A stretch of DNA of 64,000 bases from Glycomyces terrestris (GTDB lineage Bacteria > Actinomycetota > Actinomycetes > Mycobacteriales > Micromonosporaceae). Of the stretch, positions 25,833 through 34,937 are shown piece after piece. The DNA is taken from NCBI RefSeq assembly GCF_003933745.1, contig NZ_RSEB01000003.1, forward strand, positions 558,001 to 622,000, in the 5' to 3' direction. The first letter of the stretch is position 1. Each line of letters begins with the position of its first letter. Position numbers and translations under genes: made by a program. Below the pieces are notes generated by a model, which ran no database searches, was not told the DNA's origin, and saw only the letters and a list, made by a program, of their open reading frames with translations.

Positions 25833-26375
25833 TTAGAAGTCCCGGTTGTCCGCGCCCGTGATGCGGACGCTCATGTCGCGGTTGTCGAGGCCGGCGTCCT
25901 TGGCCAGGAGGTCGCCGGTGATGCGGACGCTGAATTCCCGGTTGTCGGCGCCGGTGATCCGGACGCTGAACTCGCGGTTGTCGGTGTCGTCGCCGGTGAT
26001 GCGCACGCTGTAGTCGCGGTTGTCCACTCCGTCGCCGGTGATCCGGACGCTGTACGGCGGGGTGAACTCCGGGTCGCCGGTGATGCGCACGCTCGCGTAC
26101 GGCGGGGTGAAGTCGGGGTCGCCGGTGATGCGCACGCTGTACGGGGGGGTGAAGTCGGGGTCGTCGGTGATCCGCACGCTGTACGGCGGGGTGAAGTCGG
26201 GGTCGCCGGTGATCCGGACGCTGTCGGTGCCGTCGGCGAAGGTCCAGTCGGTGCTGGCCTGGGCGGGGACCGCGAAGGCGGCCACCGCGAGCGCCGCCAG
26301 CGAGCCGGCGGCGGCGGTGCGGGCGACCGCGGCGGCGATGCGCCGCAGCGGGGTCGGGTTCGTCTGCTGTGCCAT
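25833..26375 (-). CDS. Secreted protein made of nine SVRITG repeats, function unknown
   Basis: 180 residues. A classical Sec signal peptide covers about residues 1-41 (RR near 11-12, a long Ala-rich core, cleavage after VPAQA). The mature part is nine tandem units each beginning SVRITG or SVRITD: four of the form SVRITGDPDFTPPY, then five ending in DNRDY/DNREF/DNRDM. Each unit is 12-20 residues and could form one beta hairpin or one coil of a beta-solenoid, with acidic D-rich turns that may bind calcium. No cysteines, anchor or sorting motif. I recognise no family. Unit-level sequence identity suggests recent expansion. It lies 64 bp after coaX on the same strand. Confidence 0.8.
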   Translation of the reverse strand: MAQQTNPTPLRRIAAAVARTAAAGSLAALAVAAFAVPAQASTDWTFADGTDSVRITGDPDFTPPYSVRITDDPDFTPPYSVRITGDPDFTPPYASVRITGDPEFTPPYSVRITGDGVDNRDYSVRITGDDTDNREFSVRITGADNREFSVRITGDLLAKDAGLDNRDMSVRITGADNRDF

Positions 26376-26439
26376 GAGCCCAACCTACGGACCGGCGCTC
26401 ACGCGGGGCGCATGCCGCGCTCACGCCGGCCGCACTCGC

Positions 26440-27201
26440 TCAGGCGTTCCGGTCCCAGATCATCCGCAGGCCGTGCAGGGTCAGGTTCGGCTCGTAGTGG
26501 GTGACGGTCTCGCACTGCTCGATGACGACCGGCGCGAGGCCCCCGGTGGCGACGACCGCGGTCGGGTCGGTGCCGAGCTCGGCGGTGATGCGCCGCACCA
26601 GGCCGTCCACTTGAGCCGCGGTGCCGTACACCATGCCGGACTGGAGGCATTCCACGGTGTTCTTGCCGATCACGCTGCGCGGCTTCACGAGCGGGATCTT
26701 GAGCAGGTTCGCGGCCCGGGAGGCGAGCGCGTCGATGGAGATCTCGATGCCGGGCGCGAACGCCCCGCCGAGGAAGTCGCCGGTCTCGGAGATCACGTCG
26801 ATGTTCGTCGAGGTCCCGAAGTCGACGGTGATGCACGGGCCGCCGTACAGGTGGTAGGCCGCGTACGTGTTCGCGATGCGGTCGGGCCCGGCCTCGCGCG
26901 GGTTGTCGATGCTCAGGCGCACCCCGGTCTTCACGCCGGGCGCGATCTGGACGAGGACGGCGTGCGGGTAGTACCGCTGCACCATCTTCGCGACCTCCGC
27001 GCCCTGCTGGGGCACGGTGGAGGACAGGGCGATGCCCGAGAGGTCGACGCCGCCGCCGTCGAGGAGGGCCCGGAAGGTCAGGCCCAGCTCGTCGGCGGTG
27101 GCGTGCGGGTCGGTGCGGATGCGCCAGGAGTGCTTGAGGGTCTCGCCCTCGAACACCGCCAGCACCGTGTTCGTGTTCCCGATGTCGACGCACAGCAGCA
27201 C
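26440..27201 (-). CDS. coaX: Type III pantothenate kinase
   Basis: 253 residues from GTG at 27201, preceded by GGAGT. CoaX catalyses the first step of CoA synthesis, ATP-dependent phosphorylation of pantothenate. It has the ASKHA N-terminal phosphate loop DIGNTNTVLAVFEG, the pantothenate-site segment GPDRIANTYAAYH, the catalytic aspartate in TVDFGTSTNID, and the adenosine motif VATGGLAPV. It starts 3 bp after nadC and ends the minus-strand cofactor run panC-panD-...-nadB-nadC-coaX. Confidence 0.97.
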   Translation of the reverse strand: MLLCVDIGNTNTVLAVFEGETLKHSWRIRTDPHATADELGLTFRALLDGGGVDLSGIALSSTVPQQGAEVAKMVQRYYPHAVLVQIAPGVKTGVRLSIDNPREAGPDRIANTYAAYHLYGGPCITVDFGTSTNIDVISETGDFLGGAFAPGIEISIDALASRAANLLKIPLVKPRSVIGKNTVECLQSGMVYGTAAQVDGLVRRITAELGTDPTAVVATGGLAPVVIEQCETVTHYEPNLTLHGLRMIWDRNA

Positions 27202-27204
27202 GGT

Positions 27205-28104
27205 CTACTCCTCGAAGTCCAGGCCGATGTCGAGAATGGGCGAGGAGTGGGTGAGCGCCCCGACCGAGATGTAGTCGACGCCGGTGGCGGCGTACTCGAC
27301 GGCGGTGTCGAGGGTGATCGTCCCGGTCGCCTCGAGCTCGGCGCGCTCGCCGACGGTCTCGACGACCTCGGCGAGCTCCTTGGGGCTCATGTTGTCGCAC
27401 AGGAGGAACACGGCGCCGGCGGCGACCGCTTCGAGGGCCTCCTCGAGGGTCTCGACCTCGACCTGGATGTCGACGTCGGGCTCGGCGGAGCGGACGGCGG
27501 CGAACGCCTCGCTGATCGAGCCCGCGGCCTCCTTGTGGTTGTCCTTGATCATGGCGACGTCGTACAGGCCCATGCGCTTGTTGTCGCCGCCGCCGGCGCG
27601 CACCGCGTACTTCTCGAAGGCGCGCAGGCCGGGCGTGGTCTTGCGGGTGTCGAGGACGGTGGTGTGCCAGTCGGCGAGGACGTCGGCGAAGCGGCGGGTG
27701 TGGGTGGCGACCCCGCACATGCGGCACAGCAGGTTCAGGGCGGTGCGCTCGGCGGCGAGGAGGGACCTGGTGGGCCCGGTGACGCGGGCGAGGACCTGGC
27801 CGGCGCGGATGCGCGAGCCCTCCCGCGCGAGGTACTCGAAGCGCACGTCGCCGGGCATGGCGTGGAAGACCGCGTGGGCGACCGGGAGGCCGGCGAGGAG
27901 CCCGTCGGCGCGGGCGGTGACGGCCACGGTCGAGGTGTGCTCGGGCCCGAAGATCGACTCGGAGGTGACGTCGCGGCGCGCGTGCGAGAGGTCCTCGTCC
28001 AGGTAGTCCTGGACGGCGACGTACACGTCCTCGGGGTCGAGGCGGCAGGCGAGCAGGCGCTCGTCCAGTCCGGCGCCGCCGGGCGCTTCGGCGAATCTGC
28101 TCAT
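27205..28104 (-). CDS. nadC: Nicotinate-nucleotide pyrophosphorylase (carboxylating)
   Basis: 299 residues from ATG at 28104, overlapping the nadB stop (ATGA). QPRTase converts quinolinate and PRPP to nicotinate mononucleotide. Family motifs are clear: EDLSHARRDVTSE near the start, ERTALNLLCRMCGVATHTRR, the TRKTTPGLR phosphate/quinolinate motif, HKEAAG (IKDNH), and the barrel end VDYISVGALTHSSP. The upstream open frame reaching 29763 is a shadow of nadB. Together with nadB it makes NAD from aspartate, although nadA is not in the window. Confidence 0.97.
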   Translation of the reverse strand: MSRFAEAPGGAGLDERLLACRLDPEDVYVAVQDYLDEDLSHARRDVTSESIFGPEHTSTVAVTARADGLLAGLPVAHAVFHAMPGDVRFEYLAREGSRIRAGQVLARVTGPTRSLLAAERTALNLLCRMCGVATHTRRFADVLADWHTTVLDTRKTTPGLRAFEKYAVRAGGGDNKRMGLYDVAMIKDNHKEAAGSISEAFAAVRSAEPDVDIQVEVETLEEALEAVAAGAVFLLCDNMSPKELAEVVETVGERAELEATGTITLDTAVEYAATGVDYISVGALTHSSPILDIGLDFEE

Positions 28105-29870
28105 GCGATGGGCTCCCAGGTGGTGTCGAGCTCCCCGTCGGAGCTGATGGAGAGGCACAGGTGGCCGAGCCAGGCGTCGGCGGCCTCGGGGTGGTCCTCG
28201 CGCCAGTGGCTGCCCCGGGTCTCGCGGCGCCGGTGCGCGGCGGCGGTGACGGCGGCCGCGACGGTGAGGAGGTTCGTGGCCTCCCATGTGGCCGGTCGAG
28301 GACGGCCGGACACATTGTCCCCCAAGGCCGTCAGCGACGCAGCGGTGGCCTCCAGCGACTCCTCGGAGCGGAGGACGCCCGCGCCGGCGGTCATGGCCTC
28401 CTGGAGGGGCGCGCGGGAGGTCGTGGAGCACACGGTGCCCTCGCCGCCAGGCAGCTCGGGCGGGCCGGGGCTCGGCTTGTGCTCGGCGAGGTCGTCGGCG
28501 ATGCGCTGCGCGAACACGAGCGCCTCGAGGAGGGAGTTGGAGGCGAGCCGGTTCGCGCCGTGGAGGCCGGTGCACGCGGCCTCGCCGGCGGCGTACAGGC
28601 CCGGGACGCTGGTGCGGCCGTGGAGGTCGGTGCGCACGCCGCCGGAGGAGTAGTGGGCGGCGGGGGCGACGGGGATGAGGTCGGCGACGGGGTCGACGCC
28701 GAGGGCCCGGCAGGTCGCGGTGATCGTCGGGAACCGGTGCTCGAGCATGTCGCGGCCGAGGTGGCGGGCGTCGAGCCACATGTGCGGCCTCCCCTCGGCG
28801 ATCATCCGGGTGGTGATGGCCTTGGCGACGACGTCGCGGGGCGCGAGCTCGGCGAGCTCGTGGAGGCCGACCATGAACCGGTCGCCGGAGAAGTCGCGCA
28901 GGTGGGCGCCTTCGCCGCGGAGGGCCTCGGAGATGAGCGGCTGCTGGTCGCCGCCGATCCGCACCGCGGCCGCCGTGGACTGTCGGTCCTCCCGGATACG
29001 GTCGGGGTCCAGTTCGGTGCCCCCGGTCGCGGAGCCGCCGCCGAGGCCGGGGGTCCCGGGCACGTACAGGGACGTCGGGTGGAACTGGACGAACTCGAGG
29101 TCGGTCACCGTCGCGCCGGCCCGCAGCGCGAGCGCCACCCCGTCGCCGATCGACACGGAGGGGTTGGTGGTCGACTGGAAGATCTGGCCGAGGCCGCCGG
29201 TGGCGAGCACGACCGCGCGGGCCTCGACGCCGCCCACGCCGTACTCGACGCCTTCGCCGAGGACGTGGAGGCTGACCCCGGCCGCGTGGCCGCGGGCGTC
29301 GGTGAGCAGGTCGAGGACCATGGCGTTCTCGATGATGCGGATCCACGGGTCGCGCAGGACCGCGCTGTGGAGGGCCCGCTGGATCTCGGCCCCGGTGGCG
29401 TCGCCGCCGGCGTGCACGATGCGGCGGGCGCGGTGGCCGCCTTCGCGGGTGAGCTGAAGCGACCCGTCGGGGTCGCGGTCGAACTCGGTGCCGAGGTGGA
29501 TGAGGTCCGCGATGCGCTGGGGGCCTTCGGTGACGGTGACCTCGACCGCGGCGGGGTCGCAGAGGCCGACGCCGGCGATCTGGGTGTCGCGGGCGTGCGC
29601 GGCGGGGCTGTCGAGCGGGTCGAGCACGGCGGCGACGCCGCCCTGGGCCCACCGGGTGGAGCCGTCGTCGATGTGGACCTTGGTGACGACGGTGACGTGG
29701 AAGCCGGCGCGGCGCAGGTTGAGCGCGCAGGTGAGGCCGGCGACGCCGGAGCCGATGACGCACACGTCGGTGGTCTCGGTCCAGGAGGGGGCTTCGGCGC
29801 GCAGGCGCCGCGGCAGGCGCGGCAGGTGCGGGAGCGCCCCGGCCTCGGGTCCGGTGAACACGGGTGGCAC
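28101..29870 (-). CDS. nadB: L-aspartate oxidase
   Basis: 589 residues from GTG at 29870, chosen because AGAAGGG lies 8 nt upstream; the frame stays open further to 30002 without a better site. It is a flavoprotein that oxidises L-aspartate to iminoaspartate. The FAD-binding GSGVAGLTCALNL motif lies near residue 40, then GSTRWAQGGVAAVLD, the active-site VQFHPTSLYVPG stretch, the arginine-containing EALRGEGAHL loop, and the C-terminal YAAGEAACTGLHGANRLASNSLLEAL signature. The stop overlaps nadC. An N-terminal ~30-residue proline/leucine-rich extension precedes the FAD domain. Confidence 0.96.
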   Translation of the reverse strand: MPPVFTGPEAGALPHLPRLPRRLRAEAPSWTETTDVCVIGSGVAGLTCALNLRRAGFHVTVVTKVHIDDGSTRWAQGGVAAVLDPLDSPAAHARDTQIAGVGLCDPAAVEVTVTEGPQRIADLIHLGTEFDRDPDGSLQLTREGGHRARRIVHAGGDATGAEIQRALHSAVLRDPWIRIIENAMVLDLLTDARGHAAGVSLHVLGEGVEYGVGGVEARAVVLATGGLGQIFQSTTNPSVSIGDGVALALRAGATVTDLEFVQFHPTSLYVPGTPGLGGGSATGGTELDPDRIREDRQSTAAAVRIGGDQQPLISEALRGEGAHLRDFSGDRFMVGLHELAELAPRDVVAKAITTRMIAEGRPHMWLDARHLGRDMLEHRFPTITATCRALGVDPVADLIPVAPAAHYSSGGVRTDLHGRTSVPGLYAAGEAACTGLHGANRLASNSLLEALVFAQRIADDLAEHKPSPGPPELPGGEGTVCSTTSRAPLQEAMTAGAGVLRSEESLEATAASLTALGDNVSGRPRPATWEATNLLTVAAAVTAAAHRRRETRGSHWREDHPEAADAWLGHLCLSISSDGELDTTWEPIA

Positions 29871-30086
29871 GTGCGTCGCCCTTCTAGCGTCGCCCCGGTC
29901 GCCCGGGTGCCGGCTCGGTGTGCGCGCCGACCGGCGCGCGGTTCGGATCAACTGTGCCCGCTGCACGCGCCGCTGCGCCAGCGTTCGTGACGACCGCGTC
30001 ACACGCCGGGGCGGCGGGCCGGACCCGGCCCGCGCCGCGGAGTGCGGTGCAGGCCGGGCCCGGGTTCGCGGCGGTCACGGGGGCGG

Positions 30087-31565
30087 TCAGCCCCGGGCCG
30101 AGGCGCGCTGGACGAAGTCGGCGAGGTCGGCCGACTGCTGGATCCGCGACTCCTCGTGGACGTACATCATGTGGCCGGCCGGGTACGTCTTCGTCTCGAT
30201 GGCCGCGCGGGCCTCGAGCGGGATCTCGAGGTGGTCGAGCGTGTACTCGATGGCCTCGACGGGCACGCCGCCGTCGTAGCGGCCCATGGCGACGTGGACC
30301 TTCATGTGCGGGTTCAGGCGCATGGCGTTGCCGAGCTTGCCGATGACGTCGACGGCCTCGCCCTCGAACTCCTTGTACGACCACGGGTGCACTGCGCGGG
30401 AGAGCCGCTCGTACACGTGGTCGTTCTCGTACTCCAGCTCGGCGCGCAGGTAGTACTGGAGCGCGGCCGTGTACGGCCCGTCGGTGCCGACCAGGAACGG
30501 GTCGTACGGCATGCGCTCGTACGTGTAGTGGTCCGCGGGGCCGGTGAAGCGGGTGTCGAGGCGGCCGGTGACGAGGCGCTTGTGGCGCAGCAGCTCCGCG
30601 TAGAAGCGGGTGTGCTCCAGCCGCAGGTTGGCGCGGTCGACGTAGTCCTCGGAGACGCCGGTGAGCGAGGCGACCTTGGCGACGGCGGCGGCGCGGACCT
30701 CGGGGTCGAGGTTCTGGCCCTTGGCGAGGATCGCCCGGAACTCGTCGGCGTAGCCGCGGGCCTCGGCGACGAGGTCGTCGAGCTCGCGGTCGGGGTGGAG
30801 GCCGTGGTAGTGCGCGGTGGCGGCGTACAGCGGCAGGAACAGCGGGTCGGGCAGCTCGGAGCGGCTGGTGTGGTACAGCGTCTCCATGTTGAACGCCGGG
30901 GCGATGAACATGACGCCGTTGAGCGCCAGGCCGAACCGGGTGAGGAGGTACTCGGCGATGCCGGCGCCCCGGGTGCCGCCGTAGGACTCGCCGATGAGGA
31001 ACTTCGGGGAGAGCCAGCGGTTGTTCCGGGTGGTCCACAGCCGGATGATCTCGCTGACGGACTCGATGTCCTTGGTGAAGCCGTGGTAGTCGCGGGGGTT
31101 GCCGCCCTCGACCGCGCGCGACCAGCCGGTGGAGATCGGGTCGATGAACACCAGGTCGGTGTGGCGCAGGAGGGTCTCGTCGTTGTCGAGCAGGCCGTAG
31201 GGGGGCGGGGTGAGGTTCCCGGCGTCGCCGGAGTCGACGCGGCGCGGGCCGAGCAGGCCCATGTGCAGCCAGATCGAGGACGATCCGGGGCCGCCGTTGA
31301 ACGCGAAGGTGACCGGCCGCTGCGTCACGTCGGCGTCGTCGACGGTGTAGTAGGTGATGGAGACCTCGGCCTTGGGTTTGCGGCCGTTGAACTTGTCGTC
31401 CTCGGTGACCTCCTCGTGCAGGACGATGCGCCCGGTGGTGGCCGTGTACGCGAGGTCGCCGAGGGTGTGGTGGGTGGTCTTCAGGTCGTCGGCGGGCTCG
31501 GGCTTGTCGGCCTTGCCCTCGCCGTTGACCTTGTCCGCGGTCTCGTGCTTGGGTTCTTCGCTCAT
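30087..31565 (-). CDS. S10-family serine carboxypeptidase-like protein
   Basis: 492 residues from ATG at 31565, only 11 bp after panD. The oxyanion-hole segment FNGGPGSSSIWLHMG and nucleophile motif GESYGG define the serine carboxypeptidase (S10) fold; a C-terminal aspartate in MGRYDGG and histidine in AGHMMYVH complete the triad. There is no signal peptide: the N-terminus is a charged, Lys/Glu/Asp-rich 30-residue stretch. A cytoplasmic location is therefore likely, which is unusual for S10 enzymes in general but common in actinobacterial homologues. The placement inside the pan/nad run suggests co-transcription, but no metabolic link is evident. Confidence 0.92.
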   Translation of the reverse strand: MSEEPKHETADKVNGEGKADKPEPADDLKTTHHTLGDLAYTATTGRIVLHEEVTEDDKFNGRKPKAEVSITYYTVDDADVTQRPVTFAFNGGPGSSSIWLHMGLLGPRRVDSGDAGNLTPPPYGLLDNDETLLRHTDLVFIDPISTGWSRAVEGGNPRDYHGFTKDIESVSEIIRLWTTRNNRWLSPKFLIGESYGGTRGAGIAEYLLTRFGLALNGVMFIAPAFNMETLYHTSRSELPDPLFLPLYAATAHYHGLHPDRELDDLVAEARGYADEFRAILAKGQNLDPEVRAAAVAKVASLTGVSEDYVDRANLRLEHTRFYAELLRHKRLVTGRLDTRFTGPADHYTYERMPYDPFLVGTDGPYTAALQYYLRAELEYENDHVYERLSRAVHPWSYKEFEGEAVDVIGKLGNAMRLNPHMKVHVAMGRYDGGVPVEAIEYTLDHLEIPLEARAAIETKTYPAGHMMYVHEESRIQQSADLADFVQRASARG

Positions 31566-31576
31566 GAGTCTGTAAC

Positions 31577-31999
31577 TTACCGCCCGGCTAGTGGCGACGC
31601 CACCACGTTGCCGGCGGTCCCGGGCGCGGGGTGCGCCTTGTCGGCGTTGACCTCGACGATCTCGTTGCGCTCGTTCACGTGGACGACCGTCGGCGTGAAG
31701 GCGCGCGCCTCGGCGTCCTCCATCTGCGCGTACGAGATGAGGATCACAAGGTCCCCGGGGGAGACGAGGCGGGCGGCGGCGCCGTTGATGCCGATGACGC
31801 CGGTGCCGCGCTCGCCGGCGATCGTGTACGTCTCGAGGCGGGCGCCGTTGGTGATGTCGACGATCGCGACCTGCTCGCCGTCGAGGATGTCGGCGGCGTC
31901 GAGCAGGTCCGCGTCCACGGTGACCGACCCGACGTAGTGCAGGTCGGCCTGGGTGACGGTGGCGCGGTGGATCTTCGACTTGAACATGGTGCGGATCAT
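31577..31999 (-). CDS. panD: Aspartate 1-decarboxylase (proenzyme)
   Basis: 140 residues, starting [20 protein letters not shown] from ATG at 31999 with GGAGA 6-7 nt upstream; an internal ATG at 31987 is less likely. PanD self-cleaves at Gly-Ser to form its pyruvoyl cofactor, and the site is visible in HYVGSVTVD (Gly24-Ser25). It makes beta-alanine for pantothenate. The ATG overlaps the panC stop by 4 bp, so the two are coupled. Confidence 0.97.
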   Translation of the reverse strand: MIRTMFKSKIHRATVTQADLHYVGSVTVDADLLDAADILDGEQVAIVDITNGARLETYTIAGERGTGVIGINGAAARLVSPGDLVILISYAQMEDAEARAFTPTVVHVNERNEIVEVNADKAHPAPGTAGNVVASPLAGR

Positions 32000-32823
32000 C
32001 GGGGGTCTCCAATGCTGACGGGCGCGTTGTCGATCAGGCGGGTGGTGCCCGCCTTCGCGGCGATGAGGAGCCTCGCCGGGCCCCGGTCGGGGGCCTCGCC
32101 GAGGTCGTTCGCCCGGACGGCGACGTAGTCGACGTCCAGGCCGGGCTCGGCCTCCAGGATCGCGCCGGCGGCGGCGAGCGGGTCGGGCGAGGCCTGGGCG
32201 GCCTCGATCGCGCGGGGGATGGCGAGCGCGGCGGCGCGCTCGGCCTCGGACAGGAACACGTTGCGGCTGGAGCGGGCCAGGCCGTCGTCCTCGCGGTCGG
32301 TCGGGACCGCTTCGACGTCGATGCCGAGGTCGAGGTCGCGCACCATCCGCCGCACCATGGCGAGCTGCTGGAAGTCCTTCTCCCCGAAGCAGGCCGCGTC
32401 GGGCCGCGTCAGGTGGAACAGCTTCGAGACGACGGTGAGGACGCCGGTGAAGAACCCGGGCCGGGAGGCGCCTTCGAGGATCTCCCCGTCGGGGCCGGCG
32501 TGCACGGTGGTCAGGCCCTCGCGCCCGTCCGGGTACATCTCGTTGACGCTCGGCGCGAACACCAGGTCGACGCCCTCGGCCTCGCACATCGCGAGGTCGG
32601 CGTCGAGGGTCCGCGGGTACTTGTCGAGGTCCTCGTTCGGGCGGAACTGGAGCGGGTTCACGAACACGGTGACGATCACCGAGTCGGCGATCTCCTTGGC
32701 GCGCTTGAAGTTCGCGCGGTGCCCGTCGTGGAGGGCGCCCATGGTGGGGACGACGGCGACGCGCCCGGGCAGGGCGGCGCGGGCCTTCGCCAGCTCGGTT
32801 TTCGTGTGGACGACGACCGTCAC
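31996..32823 (-). CDS. panC: Pantoate--beta-alanine ligase
   Basis: 275 residues from GTG at 32823, which overlaps the upstream gene's stop (GTGA). Pantothenate synthetase joins pantoate and beta-alanine using ATP. The class I-like nucleotide motifs are present: [11 protein letters not shown] near the N-terminus (HxGH analogue), [36 protein letters not shown] and [16 protein letters not shown]. It sits directly before panD, whose product is its substrate. panB is not in the window. Confidence 0.97.
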   Translation of the reverse strand: MTVVVHTKTELAKARAALPGRVAVVPTMGALHDGHRANFKRAKEIADSVIVTVFVNPLQFRPNEDLDKYPRTLDADLAMCEAEGVDLVFAPSVNEMYPDGREGLTTVHAGPDGEILEGASRPGFFTGVLTVVSKLFHLTRPDAACFGEKDFQQLAMVRRMVRDLDLGIDVEAVPTDREDDGLARSSRNVFLSEAERAAALAIPRAIEAAQASPDPLAAAGAILEAEPGLDVDYVAVRANDLGEAPDRGPARLLIAAKAGTTRLIDNAPVSIGDPR

Positions 32824-33722
32824 GGCGCCTCCTTCTCGTCGGGGTGGGCGAGCACGTCGAGCAGGCCCTCGGCGTCGGCGCTCTTCAGGCGGCCGGAGTC
32901 GAGGGCGCGCTCGGCGGTGCGCCGGGCCATGGCCCGGTACGTCTCGGCGATGCCGGTGCCCTCCAGCGCCGCGAGGTGCCGGGCGACCGTGCCCGCGTCG
33001 CCGCGCGACACCGGGCCGGTCAAGGCCGCGTCGCCGTGGCGCAGCGCGTTGTCGAGCGACGCGGACACCAGCGGTGCCATGAGCCGCTCGGGGTTCGCGA
33101 CCCCGACGGCCCGCAGCTGGTCGGCGGCGTCGTTCACGAGGGTCATGAGGTGGTTCGCGGCGTACACGAGCGCGGCGTGGTAGCGGGCCCGGTCGGCCTC
33201 GTCGACGTGCTCGGGGTCGCCGCCCATCTCCAGGACCAGGGCCTCGCCCACGAAGCGGGCCTCGGCCTCGCCGGTGACCGCCCACGAGATCCCGTTCAGG
33301 CGCTCCAGGTCCTCGTCGCGGCCGGTGAACGTCATCGCGGGCGCGAGCGCGACCGTGAGCGCCCCGGCGTCGCGCGCGGGCCGCAGCGCCTCGACGCCGA
33401 GCGCGCCGGACGTGTGGACCCAGATCTGGCCGGGCCGCGCGGGGAGGGAGGCGACGAGCGGGACGATCGCGTCGTCGGGGACGGCCACGAGCACCAGCTC
33501 GGCGGCGGCCGCGACATCGGGGGGAGGGAGGATCTCGGCGCCGGGCAGGTGCCGGGCGGCGCGCGCGAGCGAGGCGTCGGATACGGCGGACGCGGCCACC
33601 ACGCGGTGGCCGGCGCGGGTCAGGGCCGCCCCGACGACGGAGCCGACCCGGCCCGCGGAGACGACGCCGACGGCGAGCCGTGAGGCGGGCCGCTGCGGCG
33701 CGCCGCTGCGCTGCTGATCCAT
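32820..33722 (-). CDS. Rossmann-fold/DUF2520 protein, candidate ketopantoate reductase
   Basis: 300 residues from ATG at 33722. An NAD(P)-binding fold begins [21 protein letters not shown] (about 19-39), followed by [13 protein letters not shown]. The C-terminal helical DUF2520 domain contains [19 protein letters not shown], resembling 6-phosphogluconate dehydrogenase-like reductases. First gene of the operon leading into panC and panD by 4-bp overlaps. No other reductase for ketopantoate is seen here, so a PanE-like role is a reasonable inference from the neighbours but is not shown by sequence. Confidence 0.85.
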   Translation of the reverse strand: MDQQRSGAPQRPASRLAVGVVSAGRVGSVVGAALTRAGHRVVAASAVSDASLARAARHLPGAEILPPPDVAAAAELVLVAVPDDAIVPLVASLPARPGQIWVHTSGALGVEALRPARDAGALTVALAPAMTFTGRDEDLERLNGISWAVTGEAEARFVGEALVLEMGGDPEHVDEADRARYHAALVYAANHLMTLVNDAADQLRAVGVANPERLMAPLVSASLDNALRHGDAALTGPVSRGDAGTVARHLAALEGTGIAETYRAMARRTAERALDSGRLKSADAEGLLDVLAHPDEKEAP

Positions 33723-33988
33723 GTGGCAGATCCAGTCCTTCGGAAGGTACCGGTCGTTGCTTACGCGTTAATTGTGCGTCTCAGAAACGGGAGCGCCAGC
33801 CCGGGAGCCCCCGAGTGGCGATTCTCACTGGGACCCCGGGTCGGTGTCAGAGCCCGGGCGAGGCCGCATCCGGGTCCCAGTGTGCCTCGCAGAGCGCCGG
33901 GCGGCCCCGTGACCGGCTCATCCGGCAACGGAAGGGCGGGCCGGACGCGGGCCGTCCGGGTGATGAGTCGGGCCCTAAGGTCGGGGGC

Positions 33989-34915
33989 ATGGGCGCGTAC
34001 GAGCGGTGGGGGGCCGCGATGGCGCGCGCCCTCTACGGGCCCGGCGGCTTCTACCGGCGCGAACTCCCGGCCCACCATTTCGCGACCAGCGCGCAGACGC
34101 GCGCGTTCGCGGAAGCGGTCGCGGTCCTCGCGGACGCGGTGGACGCCCGCCTCGGCCGGCCCGCCGGGTTCGCGGTCGTGGACGTCGGCGCGGGCGGCGG
34201 CGACCTCCTCGCCCACCTCGCCGCGCTCCTCCCCGACCGGGTCGCGCTCACCGGCGTCGAACTGCGCCCGCGGCCCGCCGGCCTGCCCGAGCGGATCGCC
34301 TGGCTCCCCGAGCCGCCCGCCCGCGTGACGGGGCTCCTCGTCGCGTGCGAACTGCTCGACAACGTCCCCTGCGACGTCGCCGTCGTCGACGACGCCGGCG
34401 TCCGCCGCTACGAGGAGGTCGGGCCCGGCGGCGCGACCCGGCCCGGCGACCGGCTCGACCCCGCCGACGACGACTGGCTCGACCGGTGGTGGCCCGTCAG
34501 CGCGCCCGGGGAGCGCGCGGAGATCGGCCGCCCCCGCGACGCCGCCTGGCGCGGCCTCGCCGACCGGCTCGACCGCGGCACGCTCCTCGCGGTCGACTAC
34601 GGGCACACCGCGGCCGACCGGCCCGCGGGCGGCACCCTCACCGGGTTCAAGGACGGCCGCGGAGCCGCGCCCGTCCCCGACGGCACCCGCGACCTCACCG
34701 CCCACGTCGCGGTCGACGCCCTCGGCGCCGACCGCCTCGAACGCCAGCGCGACGCCCTGCGGGCCCTCGGCGTCCGCGCCCACCGCCCGCCGCTCGACCT
34801 CGCCTACCGCGACCCCGTCGCGTACGCGGCGGCGCTCGTGAAGGCGGGCGAGGCCGCCCGCCTCACCGACCCGGCCGGACTCGGCGCCCACTGGTGGGCC
34901 CGCGCCGACCGCTGA
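33989..34915 (+). CDS. MidA-like SAM-dependent methyltransferase
   Basis: 308 residues from ATG at 33989 with AAGG about 9 nt upstream. It starts MGAYERWGAAMARALYGPGGFY, then VVDVGAGGGDLLAHLA (SAM-binding glycine loop, near residue 57) and ACELLDNVPCDVA, which is typical of the SAM-MT 28/MidA family. MidA in mitochondria methylates a complex I subunit; the bacterial substrate is unknown. Transcribed away from the pan operon (266-bp divergent gap) and convergent with the AraC gene, 22 bp apart. Confidence 0.85.
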   Translation: MGAYERWGAAMARALYGPGGFYRRELPAHHFATSAQTRAFAEAVAVLADAVDARLGRPAGFAVVDVGAGGGDLLAHLAALLPDRVALTGVELRPRPAGLPERIAWLPEPPARVTGLLVACELLDNVPCDVAVVDDAGVRRYEEVGPGGATRPGDRLDPADDDWLDRWWPVSAPGERAEIGRPRDAAWRGLADRLDRGTLLAVDYGHTAADRPAGGTLTGFKDGRGAAPVPDGTRDLTAHVAVDALGADRLERQRDALRALGVRAHRPPLDLAYRDPVAYAAALVKAGEAARLTDPAGLGAHWWARADR

Positions 34916-34937
34916 CCGGCCGCGCCGCCGCGGCGCT

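Noticed and set aside
25833..26375. CRISPR-like regular repeats
   Set aside because: Repeats are in frame, encode SVRITG protein units and have no unique spacers.
26020..28653. Long plus-strand open frame across the repeat protein, coaX and nadC
   Set aside because: It is antisense to well-supported genes and its product is low-complexity; high-GC DNA produces such shadows.
29871..30086. Riboswitch or leader before nadB
   Set aside because: GC-rich inverted repeats are present but match no structured RNA I know.
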